Shown piece by piece: positions 7,878 through 16,586 of a stretch of DNA of 43,502 nt (positions are counted from its first letter, which is position 1; each line of letters starts with the position of its first letter). The DNA comes from an uncultured Lachnospiraceae bacterium (lineage in GTDB: Bacteria > Bacillota > Clostridia > Lachnospirales > Lachnospiraceae). Position numbers and translations under genes: made by a program. Location: contig CANQCX010000001.1 of assembly GCA_947591115.1 (NCBI GenBank), forward strand, positions 1 through 43,502. Direction: 5' to 3'. The notes below the pieces were generated by a model that searched no databases, was not told the origin of the DNA, and worked only from the letters and a program-made list of their open reading frames with translations.

Positions 7878-7906
7878 TTGTCATGTCCCTTGCGGGCGTG
7901 TACAAT
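7878..7906 (+). promoter_or_regulatory. sigmaA promoter of leuA
   Basis: TTGTCA and TACAAT, each one mismatch from consensus, lie exactly 17 bases apart. The leader to the ATG is only about 17 bases, so no T-box or attenuator fits between promoter and gene. Confidence 0.75.
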
Positions 7907-7929
7907 CGAAAAAGGAAAGAAGGACAAAA

Positions 7930-9921
7930 ATGAAGAATGTAGAAAAGTATAAAAGACAGTACTTCCTGCCGCCGGTTTATGGCTTGGAATGGGCGAAAAA
8001 GGATCATATTGAAAAAGCGCCGATCTGGTGCTCCGTAGATCTGAGGGACGGAAATCAGGCGCTGATCGAGCCGATGGGACTGGAAGAAAAAATCGAATTT
8101 TTCCAGATGCTGGTAGACATCGGGTTTAAGGAAATTGAAGTCGGGTTTCCGGCGGCGTCCGAAACGGAATTTGATTTTCTGCGCGCGCTGATCGAGCGGG
8201 GAATGATACCGGAGGACGTTACGATTCAGGTATTGACGCAGGCAAGGGAGCATATTATCAAAAAGACGTTTGAAGCGCTGAAGGGCGCGCCGCGCGCCAT
8301 TGTGCATCTGTACAATTCGACCTCGGTAGCGCAGCGCGAGCAGGTGTTCCGGAAGGATAAGGAGCAGATCAAAGCGCTTGCCGTAGACGGCGCCAAATTG
8401 CTGAAGCGTCTGGCGGATGAAACGGAAGGAAATTTCTCCTTTGAATACAGTCCGGAAAGCTTTCATGGAACCGAGGTGGAGTATGCACTGGATGTCTGCA
8501 ATGCCGTACTGGACGTCTGGCAGCCGACTGCGGACAGGAAGGCGGTTATCAACATTCCGGCAACGGTGGAAACCGCCATGCCGCATGTATTTGCTTCCCA
8601 GATTGAATACATGAGCAAAAATTTAAAATATCGGGAAAATGTAGTGCTGAGCCTGCATCCTCATAATGACAGGGGCTGCGGAGTCAGCGATACGGAGCTT
8701 GGCATACTGGCGGGGGCGGATCGCGTGGAAGGGACGCTGTTCGGAAACGGAGAGCGTACCGGAAATGTTGATATTATCACAGTTGCCATGAACCTGTTTT
8801 CTTACGGCATCGATCCGGAGCTGGATTTTTCCAATATGCCGGAGATTTCCGAGCGTTATGAACGCTTGACGAAAATGAGCGTGTCAAACCGCCAGCCGTA
8901 TGCGGGAAGTCTGGTATTTACCGCATTTTCCGGCTCGCATCAGGATGCGATCGCAAAAGGCATGAACTGGCGGGAGACGAAGAAACAGACGATATGGGAT
9001 GTTCCGTATCTGCCGATCGATCCGGTCGATGTTGGAAGAACCTATGATGCGGATGTAATCCGGATCAACAGCCAGTCCGGAAAAGGCGGGATCGCCTATA
9101 TCCTGAAACAGAATTATTCGATCTCCATACCGGAGAGAATGCGGGAAGAGGTCGGCTACGCCGTAAAGCAGGTCAGCGACGAGGAGCACAAAGAGCTTTC
9201 GCCTCAGTGGGTTTACGAAATTTTTGAGGAGAACTACATTGATTATTCTCCGAACTTTAAAATTTTAGAGTGCCATTTCAAACAAAACGACGGAATCATG
9301 GCGGAAGTAACCATTGCGGCAGGAGAAAAGAAAACCATCGTAGATGCGAACGGAAACGGACGGCTGGACGCGGTCAGCAACACGATCAAGCAATTTTTCG
9401 GGATCAGCTACGAACTGTCCGTTTACGAGGAGCACGCATTGTCCAAAGGCTCCTCCTCCAAAGCGATGGCGTATGTCGGAATTGTCTGCGACCAGAAAGC
9501 GTACTGGGGAGCAGGGATCGACGAGGACATTATCAAGGCCTCGGTCAATGCGCTTGTAGTAGCGGTCAACAAGCTTCCGCAGGTGCAGAACGACAAAAAT
9601 ATGAAAGACGACCGCCTGATGACGATGTTAAACTTTATGCAGGCAAATTACCAGACGGTTACGCTGGAGGATATGGCAAAGGAATTTCATTTTTCCACGC
9701 CGTATATTTCCAAGTACATTAAAGACAAATCCGGAAAAACATTTGGGGAACATCTGACGCAGATGCGGTTAAAAAGGGCGAAAAGCCTTTTGAAGAACGG
9801 AAATATGACCGTAGAAAATATTGCGAACGTGGTGGGTTATCCGAATGCCGAGCATTTTATCCGTCTGTTTAAAAAGACATTTGACATGACTCCGGTGCAG
9901 TATCGGAACTTAAACCGATAA
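7930..9921 (+). CDS. leuA: 2-isopropylmalate synthase fused to an AraC-type DNA-binding domain
   Basis: This enzyme condenses acetyl-CoA with 2-ketoisovalerate, the first step of leucine synthesis. Residues about 30-310 form the catalytic TIM barrel, with SVDLRDGNQAL and metal-binding HPHND (His243, His245). Residues about 430-550 match the leucine-sensing LeuA regulatory domain (MAEVTIAAGEKK, DANGNGRLDAVSNTIK). The protein then continues about 100 residues beyond usual LeuA (about 550): residues 563-663 are a full AraC-family double HTH, with LEDMAKEFHFSTPYISKYI, then RLKRAKSLL, VENIANVVGY, and HFIRLFKKTFDMTPVQYR. There is no stop or frame change at the junction. No other leu genes are nearby. 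A leucine-responsive regulatory role is inferred. ATG 7930 follows AGAAGGA. Confidence 0.95.
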   Translation: MKNVEKYKRQYFLPPVYGLEWAKKDHIEKAPIWCSVDLRDGNQALIEPMGLEEKIEFFQMLVDIGFKEIEVGFPAASETEFDFLRALIERGMIPEDVTIQVLTQAREHIIKKTFEALKGAPRAIVHLYNSTSVAQREQVFRKDKEQIKALAVDGAKLLKRLADETEGNFSFEYSPESFHGTEVEYALDVCNAVLDVWQPTADRKAVINIPATVETAMPHVFASQIEYMSKNLKYRENVVLSLHPHNDRGCGVSDTELGILAGADRVEGTLFGNGERTGNVDIITVAMNLFSYGIDPELDFSNMPEISERYERLTKMSVSNRQPYAGSLVFTAFSGSHQDAIAKGMNWRETKKQTIWDVPYLPIDPVDVGRTYDADVIRINSQSGKGGIAYILKQNYSISIPERMREEVGYAVKQVSDEEHKELSPQWVYEIFEENYIDYSPNFKILECHFKQNDGIMAEVTIAAGEKKTIVDANGNGRLDAVSNTIKQFFGISYELSVYEEHALSKGSSSKAMAYVGIVCDQKAYWGAGIDEDIIKASVNALVVAVNKLPQVQNDKNMKDDRLMTMLNFMQANYQTVTLEDMAKEFHFSTPYISKYIKDKSGKTFGEHLTQMRLKRAKSLLKNGNMTVENIANVVGYPNAEHFIRLFKKTFDMTPVQYRNLNR

Positions 9922-9929
9922 CCGGCAGG

Positions 9930-9960
9930 GCCGCCCTTCCGTTGGATACGGCGGCTTTTT
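9930..9960 (+). terminator. Rho-independent terminator after leuA
   Basis: GCCGCC (9930-9935) pairs with GGCGGC (9950-9955), directly followed by five Ts, nine bases after the leuA stop. Confidence 0.8.
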
Positions 9961-9999
9961 GCGTTTTCAATATTCTATGTGGAATAATGACAAGAAATA

Positions 10000-10008
10000 T
10001 GCTATAAT
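10000..10008 (+). promoter_or_regulatory. extended -10 promoter before the DHH gene
   Basis: TGCTATAAT is a perfect extended -10 hexamer. No good -35 is seen 17 bases upstream (TGGAAT), as is usual for extended -10 promoters. It probably drives the DHH/c-di-GMP gene run. Confidence 0.5.
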
Positions 10009-10062
10009 AACGTCGAACATGATATTGTGCGAATGGAAAAGGGGTTAAGGAGGAGAACAGCA

Positions 10063-10983
10063 GTGAGATTAGTAACGCGATCGGATTTTGATGGATTGGC
10101 ATGCGGAGCCTTGCTTTTGGAGGCCGGAATTATTGACAGTTGGAAATTTGCGCATCCGAAGGATCTTCAGGATGGTCTGGTTGAGATCGATGAAAATGAC
10201 TGTCTGGCGAACGTGCCGTATGTAGAAGGCTGCGGCCTGTGGTTTGATCATCACTCCAGCGAGCATGAAAGGCTGCAACTACAGGGGAAATACAAAGGAG
10301 AGAGCCGTATCACGCCATCCTGTGCGCGGATCATTTACGAATACTACGGGGGAAGAGAGCGCTTCCCGCAGTTTGATGATATGATGGTTGCAGTGGATAA
10401 GGTGGACTCCGGCAATCTGACCATAGATGAGATCATGAATCCGCAGGGATGGATTCTGGTCGGCTTCTTGATGGACCCGCGGACGGGTCTTGGCCGCTGG
10501 AGACAGTTTACCATCCCGAACTATCTGCTGATGGAGAAGCTGATGCAGGCGTGCCGCACCATGACGACGGAGGAAATTCTGGCGCTTCCGGATGTTCAGG
10601 AGAGGATCGAGGTTTATCAAGAGCAGACAGAAAAATTCAAGGAAATGGTAACGGCGCATACCAGAGTTGAGGGAAATGTGATCATTTCCGATCTGCGCGG
10701 GGTAGATCCGATTTATACCGGCAATCGCTTCATGATCTACAGCATGTATCCGGAGCAGAACATTTCCGCATGGATCGTCAGCGGACGCGGAGGAAAAGGA
10801 TGCTCCGCAGCGGTTGGCTACAGCATTTTAAACAAAACGTCGGACGTAAATGTCGGCAGCCTGATGCTGAAATATCATGGAGGCGGACATAAAAAGGTAG
10901 GAACCTGCCAGTTTTCCGATGAAAATATGGAGACGGAACTGCCGAAAATGTTAAAAGAACTGTGTGAGCTGGCAAATCAGTAA
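10063..10983 (+). CDS. DHH-family phosphoesterase
   Basis: The 306-residue protein has the DHH-superfamily metal motifs TRSDFDG (near residue 5) and the signature FDHHSSE (about 64-70), and ends in a DHHA1-like substrate domain with YHGGGHKKVGTCQF. The superfamily includes exopolyphosphatases, RecJ-like nucleases and nanoRNases that cut short oligonucleotides such as pGpG or pApA; the exact substrate cannot be read here. I choose GTG 10063 because AAGGAGGAG stands 8 bases before it; the in-frame ATG at 10027 has no such site. The next gene, a c-di-GMP phosphodiesterase/cyclase, starts 27 bases downstream, so a role in degrading its linear product is plausible but inferred. Confidence 0.85.
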   Translation: MRLVTRSDFDGLACGALLLEAGIIDSWKFAHPKDLQDGLVEIDENDCLANVPYVEGCGLWFDHHSSEHERLQLQGKYKGESRITPSCARIIYEYYGGRERFPQFDDMMVAVDKVDSGNLTIDEIMNPQGWILVGFLMDPRTGLGRWRQFTIPNYLLMEKLMQACRTMTTEEILALPDVQERIEVYQEQTEKFKEMVTAHTRVEGNVIISDLRGVDPIYTGNRFMIYSMYPEQNISAWIVSGRGGKGCSAAVGYSILNKTSDVNVGSLMLKYHGGGHKKVGTCQFSDENMETELPKMLKELCELANQ

Positions 10984-11010
10984 ACGCTGGCGCTGTCGGG
11001 AGGAATGCCA

Positions 11011-13164
11011 GTGGATATTCATGTACGAAAAATTAACAAAAGCCTGATCGTAGGGTGGTGGCTGATCGTTGCAATTTTGTTTGTTTCCTATTGCGGCGAG
11101 GTAATCAAAGGCGAGCGGACACTGTCATATTTAGCGGTATTTTTGCTGGTTACGGTCATTCCGCCGGTTCTTTGCACTGCGGTATACCAAAAAGACGCGG
11201 AATGCAAAAGACTCCGTTACTATATAGTAACGGGTTATTTTCTCATGTATTTGTTTAGCATGGCAACGGGCAGCACCAGTCTGGTATTTTGTTATATACT
11301 TCCCCTGCTGGCATTTCTCGTTCTGTATCATCAGCCGAATCTGATTCTGGTAACCGGAATCGCGGCGATCGTGGTAAACGTAATCTCTATCGTACTCCGC
11401 GCGCCGGAGGGAGCGCTGACGCTTTCCGGCAGCAAGGATTCCGAGATACAGCTTGCGCTGTTGTTTCTGTGTTTCAGCGGTTCCTATGCCGCGACCAAGC
11501 TGTATGATGAAATGAACCGGCAAAACAATGAATACGTCCGGATGCTGGATGAGAAAAACATCCAGATCCAGAAAATTACCCTGCAGACGATTACCACGAT
11601 CGCCAATACGATCGATGCGAAGGATGAATACACCAAAGGTCATTCCCGCAGAGTATCGGAATACTCGGTAGCGATCGCGGAGGAGATGGGTTTTTCGGAA
11701 AAAGAAATAAGGGAGATCCGCGCCATTGCGCTTTTGCATGATATCGGAAAGATCGGCGTGCCGGATGCGGTGCTCAATAAGCCGGGGAAGCTGACGCAGG
11801 AAGAGTATCAGTTGATGAAGCAGCATACCGTAATCGGCGCGGAAATTTTAAAAGATATTGAAATGCTGCCGGGAATCGACATCGGGGCAAAGTATCATCA
11901 TGAGCGGTATGACGGCAAGGGTTATCCGGACGGACTAAAAAAAGAAGAAATTCCAAAGATCGCCCGTATCATTGCGGTCGCCGATGCATACGATGCGATG
12001 ACCAGCAACCGCGTATACCGCAAACAACTGACCGATGAAAAGGTCATGTCCGAATTGGAAAAAGGAAACGGAACCCAGTTTGATCCGGAAGCGGTTACGG
12101 CGCTGCTGAAGCTGTTAAAAGAAGGAAAAATAGAAAATATAAGCCAAAAAGCGCAGGAGGAAGAGCATTTAAGCGATGCCTCCCAAATCCTCGCCCGAAT
12201 TATGGAAAGGCAGGAAGAGCTGAGCGCGGAGCGGCTGGTTTTGGACGAACTGACCGGAGTATATAACAAGACGTATGGGGAACGTCTGTTAAAAGAAACG
12301 GTCGGCAAGGAAAAAGGCTGTCTGATTTTGTTTGATATCGACCATTTCCGGCTGATCAATGACGGCTCCGGATATATTACCGGCGATATCTGTTTAAAGC
12401 TGGCGGCGGAAGCGATGCGGAAGATGAGCGGACATATGGTCGTTTCCCGTTTTGGAGGAGACGATTTCGTAGCGTACACGCCGGATTTCCGTACAAAAGA
12501 AGAAGCAGGTCAGGCGCTGGAGCGCTTTACGGAAGAAGTGAAAAGCACGATCGCGATCAAAGATAAATCGCAGGAAATTTCCGTATCTGCCGGAGTCGTA
12601 ATGTGCGAAGAAGGGGAGACGTTCGAAGAAGCGCTCATAAAAGCGGACAAAGCCTTGTACGTGGCAAAGACCAAAGGAGGAAATCAATCGTTTTTCCATG
12701 GGCGGGCGCAGAAGGAGGACAGAGCGCTTTCCCATACGGATCTTTCGCGGCTGGTGCATATGATGCACCATAACGGTCAGTATGAAGGCGCTTTTCAGAC
12801 GACGTATCCGGAATTCCAGAGGATATACGAATTTATCAAGAAGGTTTCGGAGCGGAACCGCCAAAAAATGCAGATGGTACTTTTTACGGTGCTGCCGAAT
12901 CATGAGGAGAGGGTATCGGTAGAAGAACGGCAGCGGGTAATGGAGCTTTTGGATAAGGCGATCATCGTATCGGTGCGCGGCGTGGACGTAACCACCAGAT
13001 ACAGCAGCACCCAGCGACTGGTGCTTTTGATGAACATGAATGACGAACAGATTCACATTGTAACGGATCGGATCATGAAAGAATTTTTCCGGATGTACGA
13101 AAAAAAGGAAATCAGCGTCTATTATGATATTGCGGATCTGGATGTGGCCGCAGAAAACGAATAA
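11011..13164 (+). CDS. membrane HD-GYP phosphodiesterase with GGDEF and a degenerate second GGDEF
   Basis: About six membrane helices occupy residues 12-165. An HD-GYP domain follows (about 190-370) with HDIGKIG (His243-Asp244) and the full HHERYDGKGYP (296-306), so c-di-GMP hydrolysis is expected. A GGDEF domain (about 405-570) carries FGGDDF at 481-486, a tolerated variant, and lacks the RxxD inhibitory site. The last 140 residues form a third domain in which the signature aligns as DVTTRYSSTQRLVLLM: the GGDEF residues are replaced by SSTQR, so it should be inactive, perhaps a sensor or dimerisation unit. I prefer GTG 11011 (7 bases after GGGAGG) over ATG 11005, which is too close. Confidence 0.88.
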   Translation: MDIHVRKINKSLIVGWWLIVAILFVSYCGEVIKGERTLSYLAVFLLVTVIPPVLCTAVYQKDAECKRLRYYIVTGYFLMYLFSMATGSTSLVFCYILPLLAFLVLYHQPNLILVTGIAAIVVNVISIVLRAPEGALTLSGSKDSEIQLALLFLCFSGSYAATKLYDEMNRQNNEYVRMLDEKNIQIQKITLQTITTIANTIDAKDEYTKGHSRRVSEYSVAIAEEMGFSEKEIREIRAIALLHDIGKIGVPDAVLNKPGKLTQEEYQLMKQHTVIGAEILKDIEMLPGIDIGAKYHHERYDGKGYPDGLKKEEIPKIARIIAVADAYDAMTSNRVYRKQLTDEKVMSELEKGNGTQFDPEAVTALLKLLKEGKIENISQKAQEEEHLSDASQILARIMERQEELSAERLVLDELTGVYNKTYGERLLKETVGKEKGCLILFDIDHFRLINDGSGYITGDICLKLAAEAMRKMSGHMVVSRFGGDDFVAYTPDFRTKEEAGQALERFTEEVKSTIAIKDKSQEISVSAGVVMCEEGETFEEALIKADKALYVAKTKGGNQSFFHGRAQKEDRALSHTDLSRLVHMMHHNGQYEGAFQTTYPEFQRIYEFIKKVSERNRQKMQMVLFTVLPNHEERVSVEERQRVMELLDKAIIVSVRGVDVTTRYSSTQRLVLLMNMNDEQIHIVTDRIMKEFFRMYEKKEISVYYDIADLDVAAENE

Positions 13165-13192
13165 GAAAGCGAGCAAGATTGGGGGATAACGA

Positions 13193-14548
13193 ATGGAAGA
13201 AAAAGAAATTACAGGTGTCAAAGTGCGGACGATCTGCTTTTGGCTGCTGATATCTGCAATTATTTTGTTTATATTGCTGCTTTTCGGCCTGTTCCATATT
13301 ACGGTAAGCTATCGGTCGCTGGTCGATTCGACCAACACCTATATAGAGGCGGAAACCAATATACGGATGCTGGAATCGGCGCATTCTTATCTTACGGAAA
13401 CCTCGCGCCAATATGCCGTTACGATGGAGCCGTCCTATATGGACGCATACTTCGAAGAAGTATATGAAAGCCAGCGGAGGGAAAAGGCGGTAGAAGAGCT
13501 GGTAAAGCTGGCAAAAGGAAAGCGGAAGCTGAGGACAGCGTTGGAGGGCGTGGTAGAGGGGTCTTCGGCAATGATGGAATTGGAGATACACTCCATGAGG
13601 CTTGTTTCCGTTTTGAACGGTCTGGATGAGGCGCAGCTTCCGGAAGACGTGGCTGCTTATGAGTTGACGCAGGAGGAAATGGACGCCAGCGATCTGGAAT
13701 TGAGAAACAGCGCTTACAAGCTGGTTTTCGGGAAGGACTATCAGGCGCTGCAGCAGCAGATCTTGGGCAATCTGTCCGATGTTACCGATGCGGTGTCCGA
13801 GATTACCGAGCGGGAGCAGACAAGCAGCAGGGAGAATCTGCAGAAGTCGCTGACGGAGCTGCAGATCTATGTTTTTCTGCTGTTCCTTCTGACAGTGGTC
13901 ATTTTTGTCATTCTGACCTTCTTTGTCCTGCGTCCGGTCAACCGCTATGTGCGCTGCATCGAAGAAGAAAAGGATATGGAAGTCAAGGGATTGTATGAAT
14001 TTAAATTTCTGGCCTATACTTATAATAAGATCCATAACCGTAACATGACAAACAGTCAGGAGCTTCAAAGAAAAGCGGAGCATGATGCCCTGACCGGCAT
14101 CTGGAACCGCACCACCTTTGAATCGCTCAAGGAGAGCATGACCAAGTCGTTCTGTCCGCTGACGCTTCTCTTGATCGATGTGGACAATTTTAAAGGCGTG
14201 AATGACAATTACGGACATGAGATCGGGGATCGCGCGCTGAAACGCGTGGCAAAAATGTTAAAGGAGCAGTTCCGTTCCAACGACTATCCGATCCGAATCG
14301 GCGGCGACGAGTTTGCAGTTCTCATGGTCAATGCCACGCCGAGGGACAAGGCGGTAATCCGGCAGAAGATCAACGGAATCAATGAGGCGCTGCAAAAGGG
14401 AAAAAGCGGGATTCCGCCACTGTCGCTCAGCGTCGGCGTGGCGTTTTCCGAGTCCGGATATAACAATGAGCTGTATCTGAAAGCCGATGCGGCGCTTTAC
14501 CGTACGAAAGAAAAAGGAAAATGCGGTATTACATTCCATGGCGAATAA
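13193..14548 (+). CDS. membrane diguanylate cyclase with I-site
   Basis: A membrane helix (about residues 11-35), an extracytoplasmic helical sensor of about 185 residues, a second helix (about 223-245), and a C-terminal GGDEF domain. The signature RIGGDEF (Gly370 to Phe374) is intact, and RSND at 361-364 lies five residues before it, the spacing of the product-inhibition I-site. The enzyme should make c-di-GMP from two GTP and be inhibited by its product. The sensor region resembles four-helix-bundle ligand sensors; the ligand is unknown. It starts 28 bases after the HD-GYP gene behind GGGGGA, so synthesis and breakdown of the messenger are probably co-transcribed. Confidence 0.92.
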   Translation: MEEKEITGVKVRTICFWLLISAIILFILLLFGLFHITVSYRSLVDSTNTYIEAETNIRMLESAHSYLTETSRQYAVTMEPSYMDAYFEEVYESQRREKAVEELVKLAKGKRKLRTALEGVVEGSSAMMELEIHSMRLVSVLNGLDEAQLPEDVAAYELTQEEMDASDLELRNSAYKLVFGKDYQALQQQILGNLSDVTDAVSEITEREQTSSRENLQKSLTELQIYVFLLFLLTVVIFVILTFFVLRPVNRYVRCIEEEKDMEVKGLYEFKFLAYTYNKIHNRNMTNSQELQRKAEHDALTGIWNRTTFESLKESMTKSFCPLTLLLIDVDNFKGVNDNYGHEIGDRALKRVAKMLKEQFRSNDYPIRIGGDEFAVLMVNATPRDKAVIRQKINGINEALQKGKSGIPPLSLSVGVAFSESGYNNELYLKADAALYRTKEKGKCGITFHGE

Positions 14549-15374
14549 GCGCCGGATTTTGGAAACGGAAGCAGGGAAACGGTTGACAGAGTTAGAGGCA
14601 TATTACAACAAATTCAACGAAGACAAGCGGCTGGACAGCCGACATGGACAGGTGGAGTTTTGCACCTCCATGAAATATATCCGCCAATATCTGGAGCTTT
14701 TGCAAAAAGACCGGCCAAAAGAGAAAATCCGGATTCTGGACGTGGGAGCGGGTACCGGACGGTACAGTATTCCGCTTTCGGAGGAAGGGTATGACGTTTC
14801 CGCCATCGAGCCGGTACGCCACAACCTCGGGAGATTAAAGAAAAAAGGCAGTTCGGTCAAAGCGTGGGAGGGCAATGCGCTCAAACTTTCCCGATTTGCG
14901 GATGAAAGCTTTGACCTTACGCTGCTGTTCGGCCCGATGTATCATTTACATACTTATGAAGACAAGCTTCAGGCGTTGAAAGAGGCGAAACGGGTAACGC
15001 GAACGGGCGGATTTGTGTTTGCTGCATATATTATGAATGAGTACAGCGTCATTACCTATGCGTTTAAGGAGCGGCATATCAAAGACAGCCTGTGCAAAGG
15101 GATGCTGGACGAAACGTTTCACTGTACGCAGACCGCCAATCCGCTGTACAGTATGGTGCGGTTAGAGGACATTGCCGCGCTGAATAAAGACGCCGGACTG
15201 CAGCGGGAGAAGATCATTGCGGCGGACGGAGCCGCAAACTATATGCGCCCGTTTTTAAATGCACTGGATGAAGAAGAATTTTCGTGTTTTTTGTCCTATC
15301 ATCTGGCAACCTGCGAGCGGGCGGAGCTGATGGGGGCAAGCGCACATACCGTAGATATTCTGCGGATAAAATAA
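14538..15374 (+). CDS. class I SAM-dependent methyltransferase
   Basis: A 278-residue protein with SAM-binding motif I ILDVGAGTGRY (about residues 66-76), an acidic end of beta-2 (AIEP) and a motif IV-like DLTLLFGPMYHL. The substrate is unknown; the small-molecule methyltransferase fold is clear. ATG 14538 overlaps the last 11 bases of the cyclase gene, indicating translational coupling, although no strong ribosome site precedes it. Longer in-frame starts would overlap the cyclase further and are unlikely. Its link to c-di-GMP signalling, if any, is not visible. Confidence 0.85.
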   Translation: MANKRRILETEAGKRLTELEAYYNKFNEDKRLDSRHGQVEFCTSMKYIRQYLELLQKDRPKEKIRILDVGAGTGRYSIPLSEEGYDVSAIEPVRHNLGRLKKKGSSVKAWEGNALKLSRFADESFDLTLLFGPMYHLHTYEDKLQALKEAKRVTRTGGFVFAAYIMNEYSVITYAFKERHIKDSLCKGMLDETFHCTQTANPLYSMVRLEDIAALNKDAGLQREKIIAADGAANYMRPFLNALDEEEFSCFLSYHLATCERAELMGASAHTVDILRIK

Positions 15375-15394
15375 TCAATTTTAGGAGTGAACAA

Positions 15395-16525
15395 ATGAAA
15401 AACAGACGAAAAGGGACGGCATGGTGTCTGCTGGGATGTCTTTTGCTGAGCGGCTGCACGTTTTCGGAAAGTCCAACGCAAAAGCTGGCGCAGGCGGATA
15501 TTTCGTTCCGGCTTCCGCAGCAGATATTTGCGGCTGTGCCGACGGAAAAGGTAAAAGAAAGCATTCCCGTTGTAGAGAAGGTAACCATTACCGCGACGGG
15601 AGACTGTACCTTAGGCGCGACTCAGACGCATGGTTATGCAGGCTCGTTCCACCAGTACTATGATGATTACGGAGAAACCTATTTCTTTCAGGGCGTTCGG
15701 GATGTATTTGAAAACGACGATCTGACGCTGATCAATCTGGAATGCGTTCTGACGACGTCGGAGGCGCGTGTGGAAAAGACATGGAATCTGAAAGGGAAAC
15801 CGGAATACACAGGGATCATGACCAGCAGCTCGGTCGAAGCGTGCAGTCTGGGAAACAATCACACGAAGGATTATGGGGAAGCCAGCCATACGGATACGGA
15901 AAACGCGCTGAATGAAGCGGGGATCGTCTTCGGATATAACGACCATGTAGGAATTTATACCACGCAGGAAGGCGTAACGATCGGAATCGTCTCCGCCAGT
16001 CTGCTTTCGCAGAACGCCCAGAACGAGGGTTATATTCAAAAGGGGATCGAGCAGTTGAAGGATCAGAAGGTAGATCTGATCGTCGCCTGCTGTCACTGGG
16101 GAATTGAACGGGAATATTTTCCGAACGATTATCAGCAGACAACGGCGCACCGGATCATTGACTGGGGCGCGGATCTGGTAATCGGAAATCATCCGCATGT
16201 TCTTCAGGGCATCGAAGAATACAAAGGAAAGATAATCTGCTACAGTCTCGGCAATTTCTGCTTTGGCGGGAACAAGAATCCGCAGGATAAAAATACCATG
16301 ATGTTCCAGCAGACCTTTACTTTGATAAACGGAGAGCTTCAGCCGGAACTGGATGTAACGATCATTCCCTGCCGGCTGAGTTCAAAAACCGGAAGCAATG
16401 ATTTTCAACCGACGATCCTTTCGGGAGAAGGCAAGCAGAACATCATTGACAAGGTAAATTCCTACTCCGCGCCGTACAGTTCGGTCTCCTTTGATACGGA
16501 AGGGAAAATGCATCTGGATGATTGA
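15395..16525 (+). CDS. CapA-family (PgsA-like) metallophosphatase-fold lipoprotein
   Basis: The N terminus is a lipoprotein signal: basic MKNRRKG, hydrophobic stretch, then lipobox LLSGC with Cys at about residue 21. The mature part has the CapA pattern ITATGDCTLGAT, INLECVLT, SLGNNHTKDYG, CCHWGIE, IGNHPHVLQG and YSLGNFCFGG, corresponding to the metal-binding blocks of the calcineurin-like fold. CapA/PgsA proteins take part in poly-gamma-glutamate or capsule export and anchoring; no pgsB or pgsC partner is nearby, so that role is uncertain. ATG 15395 is preceded by TTAGGAG and lies 20 bases after the methyltransferase, probably in one transcript. Confidence 0.88.
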   Translation: MKNRRKGTAWCLLGCLLLSGCTFSESPTQKLAQADISFRLPQQIFAAVPTEKVKESIPVVEKVTITATGDCTLGATQTHGYAGSFHQYYDDYGETYFFQGVRDVFENDDLTLINLECVLTTSEARVEKTWNLKGKPEYTGIMTSSSVEACSLGNNHTKDYGEASHTDTENALNEAGIVFGYNDHVGIYTTQEGVTIGIVSASLLSQNAQNEGYIQKGIEQLKDQKVDLIVACCHWGIEREYFPNDYQQTTAHRIIDWGADLVIGNHPHVLQGIEEYKGKIICYSLGNFCFGGNKNPQDKNTMMFQQTFTLINGELQPELDVTIIPCRLSSKTGSNDFQPTILSGEGKQNIIDKVNSYSAPYSSVSFDTEGKMHLDD

Positions 16526-16550
16526 CATTTTGTCAATTTTATAGAACAAT
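16522..16550 (+). promoter_or_regulatory. putative promoter with palindromic -35 before the debranching enzyme
   Basis: A perfect TTGACA overlaps the capA-like stop codon; AACAAT follows after 17 bases. The -35 is the left arm of an exact palindrome TTGACA-TTT-TGTCAA (16522-16536), which could be an operator. The weak -10 lowers confidence. Confidence 0.45.
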
Positions 16551-16586
16551 AAAGATATCTGTAAAAAAGCTTGAGGTTATTTATTT

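Noticed and set aside
7800..7929. T-box or leucine attenuator before leuA
   Set aside because: The promoter lies only about 20 bases before the start codon, and no T-box sequence or Leu-rich leader peptide is visible.
13112..14218. 368-codon open frame on the minus strand opposite the diguanylate cyclase
   Set aside because: Antisense to a clear GGDEF gene; composition (Gln, Arg, His, Leu runs) is that of a reversed coding strand.
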